A stretch of DNA of 64,000 nt from Capsicum annuum (lineage: Eukaryota; Streptophyta; Magnoliopsida; Solanales; Solanaceae), in NCBI RefSeq assembly GCF_002878395.1, contig NC_061118.1, forward strand, positions 85,476,840-85,540,839, in the 5' to 3' direction. Position 1 is the first letter of the stretch. Each line of letters begins with the position of its first letter. Of this stretch, positions 57,932 through 64,000 are shown one piece after another. The notes under the pieces were generated by a model. The model saw nothing but the letters and a program-made list of their open reading frames with translations, ran no database searches and was not told where the DNA came from. The position numbers were made by a program, and so were the translations under genes.

Positions 57932-59916
57932 TATCACGACCTGAACCAGGGCCTGGTTGCGATGGCTATCTCAAGTCCACCGAGGATCGGAGACTGCCCC
58001 CGAGCCTATTCCAATATAACTGAGTACACTTAGCAGTGGATGCATACCAATATAGAGCAAGATATGAAAGATAAAATCAAAGGTCTATATAAAATCCAAA
58101 TCCAAATCTATCCACAATACCAAAATCCAATACCAAATGACAACCATAATACCCAAGTCAACAGTTGTCCGACAAAGCCTCTAATAAAAAATAGAGTACC
58201 AATAAAGTATCGGGACATGCCCCCGACCATAGCCAAAATAAATATTAAATAAAATCTGTGACTTGAGAAACCAAACATGAAATAACGTCTTTTGACGGGT
58301 CAAAGCTTGCAACCTCAAGTCAACTCATGAACACCTGATCATTGTTCTGGAGGAGTAGAAGTATAGCTAGTTCTTACATCACATGGGGATATAGCATCTA
58401 AAGACGGTTAACGGTTGGAGTGTCTAGCTTGTAACTCAGGGATAGAGGAACAAATACTGCCATCCATCCAATGCACATAACCATATACAAATACATACAT
58501 ATATATATACACACACACCATGTTGGGATAAGAAACAAGGCTTAACATGAATATTTTAAACTTTAGCTTAGATTATATAGATTGACCGTCATAAAATCCA
58601 CCCACAAGCTATATGGGTCCAGTGTCACCCCCTAAACGGCCCCCAGTGCATGTTAGTCGCACGAACCAGAGATATCATAGAAGGTTAGGGATTCTGACGT
58701 ACCCTTTTCCCTCTATGATACATATGCGCATATATACACTTGGGGGATTCCCCCGTACCCCACAAGCACATGGTCACTAAGACCAACCCTTACGTCGGTA
58801 AACATGAGTTTCCAGTATCAGTCCTTCGGAGTCGTACCTTCACAGCTAGCCAACACACACCCCTTAATGCTCAATTAAAATATTTTACACATAACCCATC
58901 CACCAATTCTAGGAGTCAATTAATAAGGCATTATTAAGTGGTATTTTCATACCGACTATAGCTTGCAAGCAATATCATTGGCCAATACTTAGGGGATTCC
59001 CTCGTACCTCGCAGAGTCCATTATTAAAATTACTTGGGCGATGCCATCGTACCCCACAAGATTTTCAAAACCATCCTTGACCATTTAACCATTTATACCA
59101 TGCATTATTTTCAAAGGGAATAAGTCAAACCAAATTAGATAAAATCACATTCATTGACAATTTCACAAATAGGTTGAGGACACATTATTTCCAAACCATA
59201 TATCAAGGAAAATCATTAAATTGGGAATTAACCATGACCCTCCATTTAATTATCATTCCCATGCATCCTACAGTATTCATAAACATTAATAAAGCATGAA
59301 TTTTGCATAATAAACCATGGAAAATTAATTTAATGACCAATCATGTCAAAATCCCTCAACTATTTCAAAACCCATATCAAAACCATGACATAATTATCAA
59401 TTTATGTCAATAAGAAAATAAAAATCAAAGGGAAAGAGATGCATGCATTAGTTGCGAAGAAATTCGAAGAATACCATACCCCTGGGACACTAGATAATCA
59501 CCTCCTTGAACCCTAGCCTTAAGTTGAAAAGGGAATTTTGAGAGATGATGTTTAAGAGTAAATAATGACCTTTGCGTATTTAAAAACTGATGAGAATTGG
59601 TTATTGTATGTTTTAAAAGTCGTGTATGAGTGAAAGGACCTTACTACCCTTCTCCCCTTTTTAATTAAAAAAAACAGCCACAAAAATACACAGGTCCACA
59701 TTGCAAACTTTATCGCGGTGACTACATTCCGCGTCACAAGGCTATCGTAGAGACTTACTGCCTGCGTGACCCAAAACTACCCCGAACCCCGATCAAAAAT
59801 TCCAAAACTCTTCCGAATTACCCTTTTTACATCCCTGAACATAACTTGAGTCAAAAATAAATATTTCAAGCACAAGAAGTCCAAAAATAAAATATCTGAA
59901 ATTTGAGGGTATTACA
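57932..59916 (-). repeat. Solo LTR, 1985 bp (Tekay-like family)
   Basis: On the minus strand it starts TGTAATACCCTCAAATTT and ends GGTCGTGATA, flanked by perfect CCTCC. It shares blocks with the LTRs at 2629-4792 and 6331-8549, such as 'gggacatgcccccgaccatagcc' (58211-58233) and 'gagttacaagctagacactcc' (minus strand, about 58420-58440). Frames 58040-58252, 58740-58937 and 59552-59737 are not genes. Confidence 0.9.
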
Positions 59917-60860
59917 CCTCCACATTGGAGCAACATTCAAACAAATATGATATTTTCTTAATCCTTGAAGTTGATGGACCTGTATCATTTTTTTCACAAT
60001 GCTTTGTCTAATTTCTTGTTATTCCTCTAATCGTACCTAACTCTTTTTGATATCCGGGAGTGATGGTCTCGAAGACCTAGTTCTAGCTATTTTTAGGGTT
60101 TTTCTGAGGGGGCTTAAGGTTGACACTTTTTTATCAATGACTTCAAGTTGTAATTTATGTTTCTTTTAAGGTGACTCAGGATTATCTACCCTGTGTACAT
60201 GGAAAAAAATAATTGGCCATCTTTAACTCTAATTTTAGATATTTATCTATTATGGACGTCTGCCCACGTGCTGAAACTCCAGCAGGTTCTCTTTTATTTT
60301 TTAGTTAAGCACTTGAGTTTCAAGGGTTAAGCCCCTTGGTAACTTCCTATGTCACTTATTTGTCTGGAACTGGAGGTAGTAATATTTTATCTCTTTGAAA
60401 GTGTATCACAAATTCTTATAGCAGCTCGGTGTCTCCTGGGATGATTTTGAAGATATCAATTTTCCTCTCTTGTACTCTCTTAGCCCCATCATGTACTTGC
60501 ATAAAGGAATCTACAAGATGTTTAAAAGATTTGATAAAATGCTCGGGTAACATGAAGTACCACGTCATAGCTTTTTTAGTAAGGGTTTACCTACTTCTTC
60601 GAGTAGAACTAACCCACTTCGTCTTGTTGCATATCATTGCCTTTTATTGCCTATGTATCGACAGACAATCACATGTCCTTATGGGTCAATGGTCCCGTCA
60701 TATTTTAGGATGTATGACATATTGAACCAAGCATTTTAGGAGTCACACTCGAAGGGAATGATATTTATACATATCCCTTCGAGTTTGGGCTTTTCAAAAC
60801 TGGTGGAGCCCCTGGAACTTGGTCCATTGAGGGCATGGAATTCTTTTCACAACTACTATT
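59917..60860 (-). pseudogene. Tat-like Ty3/gypsy gag, central fragment
   Basis: Minus-strand blocks 'LKYDGTIDP' (about 60700), 'GHVIVCR', 'GDTELL', 'FVIHFQRDKILLPPVPDK' (about 60370-60430) and 'TKGLNP' correspond to the retrotransposon gag domain of plant Tat-type elements ('YDGTTDP--H', 'RF---IPPVPD', 'GLNP'). Many stops are present. The plus-strand frame 60429-60725 is a shadow. The element's own LTR was not recognised. Confidence 0.62.
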
Positions 60861-61647
60861 GTTGATTCAATAGACTAGTGAATCTTTATAAAATTATGTG
60901 TATTTGAAAAATTACAATATTATTCAATCACAAATATTTTCTTAAAAGAAACATGCAGAGTTGCTTTATTATTTCAACATGTCAGAATATTTCAATATCT
61001 TATTTACTAACTATGATTTGCTCATTTACTAAGATAGTATAATAATTAAATTTTTTTTTTTTATAATTTTCACAATTTATGAAATTTCATGTTAAAAAAA
61101 TATAACTTAAAAATATAAATTACATGTACAAATAAAATTTCAACTTTTGTCAAATCATGTGCAAACATATCCTAAACCTTTCCTAATGGGGAAAAATCAT
61201 TTTCTCTCCTCAACTTTGAATAGTAGTTATACTCCCTCCTTTATCCTAATTGAATTTTTAAAATACCTATTCTACCCTTTTATCATCAACTTTTTTTTAC
61301 TTCATCATATTTTCATTTTTTAAAAATTCATGAAACAAAAACTTCATAAAAATACAACATTATCTTTTGAGTGAAAAAAGTGAGAAATACTAATTAAGTA
61401 TATAAGTTGATGATAATCTATAATGAAGTAAACTAGCATAATAAGAATTTTTTTTATTAATAATAACTAAAACTCTAATCTTTATTTTACAATTGAAAAT
61501 AATAAGTAATATTAACTTTCTAAATATATTTCAATGCAGAAAATACAACACAATGAATAAAAATCAGGTCAGATTCTTAAAGATGATATTTGTTTAGATT
61601 TTAAATTATAATATATGTAATACTCTGTTAATGTCAACCACAACTTA
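60861..61647. other. AT-rich intergenic stretch
   Basis: No reading frame over 60 codons, no repeat pair within the window and no RNA gene seen. Retrotransposon similarity stops near 60860. Confidence 0.5.
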
Positions 61648-61655
61648 CTTTGGGA

Positions 61656-62468
61656 TAGGGGTGGGCACATTTTGGTTTAAACTGAAAAAATCGAAAAATC
61701 AAATCGAAATTAAATTTTGGTTTTGGTTTTTTGATTTTTCGGATCAGATTCGGTTTGTAATTTTAAAATTTTGGTTTTTCGGTTAGGTTTTTTATTTTAA
61801 AAAAAAATTGGTTAAACTGAAAAATCAAAAAATTTATAAGTAAATAAATAATCTATATTTATATATATATATATATATATTATATATTTATAAAATATTT
61901 AGTAATTCACATTTACAATTAATATTTAACAACAAATTCGCATACACCGCAGGCTATTTATGAATTGTTTTAGTGACTCAAATATTTTATGGACTATTTT
62001 GGTGACTTTGGGCTATTTTATGGACTATTTATGCAGAAGGTATGTTGTTTCATGGACTATTTTTATGAGTTTTGTGTTGTTTTGTAGACTATTTATGCAA
62101 GGTTATATTATATGTAATGATTAATGACATTATGTATTATGTTAAGCTTATGATTATTTCATTTCGTTTCATCCATGTTGAGTTATTTATAATTATTTAT
62201 ATTTGGGAATGAAAAACAGGTTTGAAAAAAAATAATTTTTCTAAAAAAACCATCAATTTTAAATGTCCAGTTATGAAAACAAGAGGCTAACTACTTTAAT
62301 ATTTCAAACCGAAATAAAAATTTGAAATAACCGAACCGAATTTGAAAAAATTGAACCAAATCAAATTTATTTCGGTTTGGTTACGGATTTCATTTTTGTC
62401 AATTCAAAAATCGATAAACCAAACTGATATTAAACAACTAGACCGAACTGACCAAACGCCTACCCCTA
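61656..62468. mobile_element. hAT-like MITE (813 bp) with 8-bp target duplication
   Basis: Left end TAGGGGTGGGCACATTTTGGTT and right end (reverse complement) TAGGGGTAGGCGTTTGGTC form imperfect terminal inverted repeats. Flanks CTTTGGGA (61648-61655) and CTTTGGGC (62469-62476) match at 7 of 8. The 8-bp duplication and TAGGGGTG termini indicate the hAT superfamily. Subterminal GGTTTTTCGGTT/AACCGAA repeats are numerous. The centre has several 'atggactattt' repeats and an AT run (61858-61880). No transposase. Confidence 0.83.
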
Positions 62469-62476
62469 CTTTGGGC

Positions 62477-62972
62477 TGGCCTGTGGGCCAAACAAAAAAT
62501 AATTAAAAAAATAGAATATAATACTAAGAATTAAGAAAAGAGTCCAAAGTCAAAGTCTATTTGGACCATCATAGATATTTAAATATTAAATATGTTTATA
62601 AAATGTATAAATAATTAAAATACTAAATTTTTTAAGGAATCAAATATGTTTGTTGAAGATAATGTGGCAATGTTGAACACGCTATAATTCATAAGTGCCC
62701 TGAGATTTTTTTTTTGAGGAGTTCATTTTTAGTTTTAACGGACTAAATATTGACATTTCTTTGTGTTTTATTGTGATCAATTAAAATAAAAATAGGTTAA
62801 TATTATTATTTAGCTAGTTATATTATTACTTATTAACAGTTTCGTTTATTTTTCAACAAGTAGTAACTTCATGTAATATTATATTTTACATATTTATGTA
62901 ATTAACAATTTAAAATTAAAATTATAAAAATAATATATTTTAAAAAATGGGTGGCCTGTGGAGACCCACAGC
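62477..62972. other. AT-rich spacer between two MITEs
   Basis: No gene or repeat pair seen. 'ggcctgtggg' near 62480 and 'ggcctgtgga' near 62953 are short similar words only. Confidence 0.45.
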
Positions 62973-63146
62973 TAGGGGTGTACAGACCAAACCGTCAAGT
63001 CAAACTAAACCGAAGAATCAAACCAAATTGAGAAAAAAAAATCGACTTATGGTTTGGTTTGGCGTTTGAAAAAAAATGGACCATTCTTGGTTTGGTTTGG
63101 TGTTAACCAAAAAGAAGTCAAACCGAACCCAAATCAAACCAACATA

Positions 63147-63149
<3 letters not shown>
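62973..63149 (+). mobile_element. Truncated hAT-like MITE
   Basis: Begins TAGGGGTGTACAGACCAAACCG. It carries AAACCAAA and GGTTTGGTTTGG subterminal repeats, the style of a second plant hAT MITE family. No matching right terminus (TGTACACCCCTA-like) occurs before the window end; the element runs into an AT/GT microsatellite at 63150. Confidence 0.62.
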
Positions 63150-63184
<35 letters not shown>

Positions 63185-63210
63185 ATATATGTGTGTGTGT
63201 ATGTATATGC
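63150..63210. repeat. (AT)n-(GT)n-(AT)n-(GT)n compound microsatellite
   Basis: Alternating AT and GT runs directly follow the truncated MITE. Confidence 0.93.
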
Positions 63211-63221
63211 TAGTTTAGTCG

Positions 63222-63238
63222 CACGTGTCTCGCACGTG
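63222..63238. promoter_or_regulatory. Two G-box cores (CACGTG) 11 bp apart
   Basis: CACGTG at 63222-63227 and 63233-63238 in 'tcgcacgtgtctcgcacgtgtaacg'. G-boxes bind bZIP/bHLH factors, but this phrase may simply belong to a dispersed repeat. No gene is in view. Confidence 0.35.
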
Positions 63239-63450
63239 TAACGTTTGATTATTTAAAATTAAATAATTTTATCTATTGCAAAGATTTTTAATAAAGCGTA
63301 AAAGTTCAAATCACTTTTTAAAAATCTTTCACACTTTAATGTAATAATGTAAAGTGGTTGATGGTATCACTTTTACATTTGTATACCTCTTTCCCTTGTT
63401 GCCACAGGATAAGAGAGACACATCAATTTAAATTATATTTGTGTTACGAT

Positions 63451-63456
<6 letters not shown>

Positions 63457-63485
<29 letters not shown>
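63457..63485. repeat. (AT)n microsatellite
   Basis: Uninterrupted TA repeat of about 29 bases. Confidence 0.95.
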
Positions 63486-63489
<4 letters not shown>

Positions 63490-63830
63490 CGTTCCTTATT
63501 TTTAAAGTCAAATCCTTACAAATTTATTAATTACATTCTATTACGTACTTAAAACATTTAAAAATCTGGAACTTCTTAATTTTTTCTAATAGTTTTATAT
63601 TTATTTTTAGATTTTTCAAATCTTCTTAAAATCAAGTTTAGTTGATTTAGAATTCTTAAACTAATAAAAAATGTACCAGTTGTATGACCTCAATTAAGGA
63701 AAGAGTTACCATAAATATATTTAATTAATTTTTAATTCTTAAATCAAAAAAAGATATAGAAATTCTGATGTCTTCTAATAAGGATTTTTATTTACCATAA
63801 ATACATTTAATCAATTTTCAACTCTTATAT

Positions 63831-63907
63831 ATTAGGACAAAATGGTGAAAAAGGCAATTTTGTTTAAATATTAGGAAAAAATAGTGAAAAGGACGATTTT
63901 GTTTAAA
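63831..63907. repeat. Two tandem 38-39-bp units
   Basis: 'attaggacaaaatggtgaaaaaggc...gtttaaat' is followed at 63870 by 'attaggaaaaaatagtgaaaaggac...gtttaaa', with a few substitutions. A separate pair, 'accataaatatatttaatt' (about 63710) and 'accataaatacatttaatc' (about 63795), lies just upstream. Confidence 0.85.
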
Positions 63908-63966
63908 GCAAGGATTTCAATGAAGGGCAAAAAGTTCAATTGACTTTTCTAAGGATATTCCCACTT

Positions 63967-63972
<6 letters not shown>

Positions 63973-64000
<28 letters not shown>
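63973..64000. repeat. (AT)n microsatellite at window end
   Basis: Pure AT repeat continuing to the last base. Confidence 0.95.

Noticed and set aside
60429..60725. 98-codon plus-strand frame with several Cys, considered as a small secreted protein
   Set aside because: It is antisense to recognisable gag blocks.
63222..63238. Promoter of a gene beyond the right edge, from the paired G-boxes
   Set aside because: No TATA box, start codon or coding frame follows within the window, and the phrase may be repeat-derived.

Overview
The window is repeat-dense plant DNA. It is almost entirely LTR retrotransposons inserted into one another, and I found no host protein-coding gene, tRNA or rRNA gene. 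The retrotransposon lineages (Ty3/gypsy Tekay-, Athila-, Reina- and Tat-like, plus Ty1/copia), the plant initiator-Met and Asp-type primer-binding sites and the 'TAGGGGTG' hAT-type MITEs indicate a eudicot. LTR families of this kind make a Solanaceae genome (pepper, potato or tomato relatives) the best guess, but that is inference. Every polyprotein is broken by stops, frameshifts or deletions, so nothing here looks able to move by itself. The longest uninterrupted reading frame is about 198 codons (Athila protease, minus strand).

Layout. 1-4792: minus-strand Tekay-like element cut by the window edge, with a 2.16 kb LTR. 4793-6330: old plus-strand Tat/Athila-type LTR with a clear TATA box. 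6331-13504: complete plus-strand Tekay-like element flanked by a perfect TTGGG duplication, with most of gag and all of protease deleted. 13505-13810 and 27371-27985: two pieces of an older LTR, split by a 13.6 kb minus-strand Athila element (13811-27370) that retains LTRs, PBS, PPT, gag, protease, RT, RNase H, integrase and an extra env-position ORF.

From 27986 rightwards is a nest. A long-LTR element (27986-34907) carries a solo LTR (30441-32858, TSD GCATC). It abuts a minus-strand copia element, whose 4 kb of sequence is spread over 34908-57616. That copia is interrupted by a Reina-like gag-protease element (37092-42697) that splits its zinc knuckle, by a full-length Tekay-like element (42791-52408, TSD ATGTG), and by a ~3.5 kb solo LTR (about 53953-57470) inside its 5' LTR. 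The copia itself sits beside a decayed Tat-like gag (57617-60860, minus), which holds another solo LTR (57932-59916, TSD CCTCC).

60860-64000 is AT-rich DNA with one complete hAT-like MITE (61656-62468), one truncated MITE and several microsatellites.

The features work together only as element sets (LTR promoter, PBS, gag, pol, PPT, LTR). The main content is the order of insertions, which the duplications and split domains allow one to reconstruct. No undescribed cellular system was found. The least explained pieces are a ~1.4 kb unrecognised tract in the Reina-like element and a GAGTCGTA/TGAGTCA motif family shared by unrelated retrotransposon lineages.
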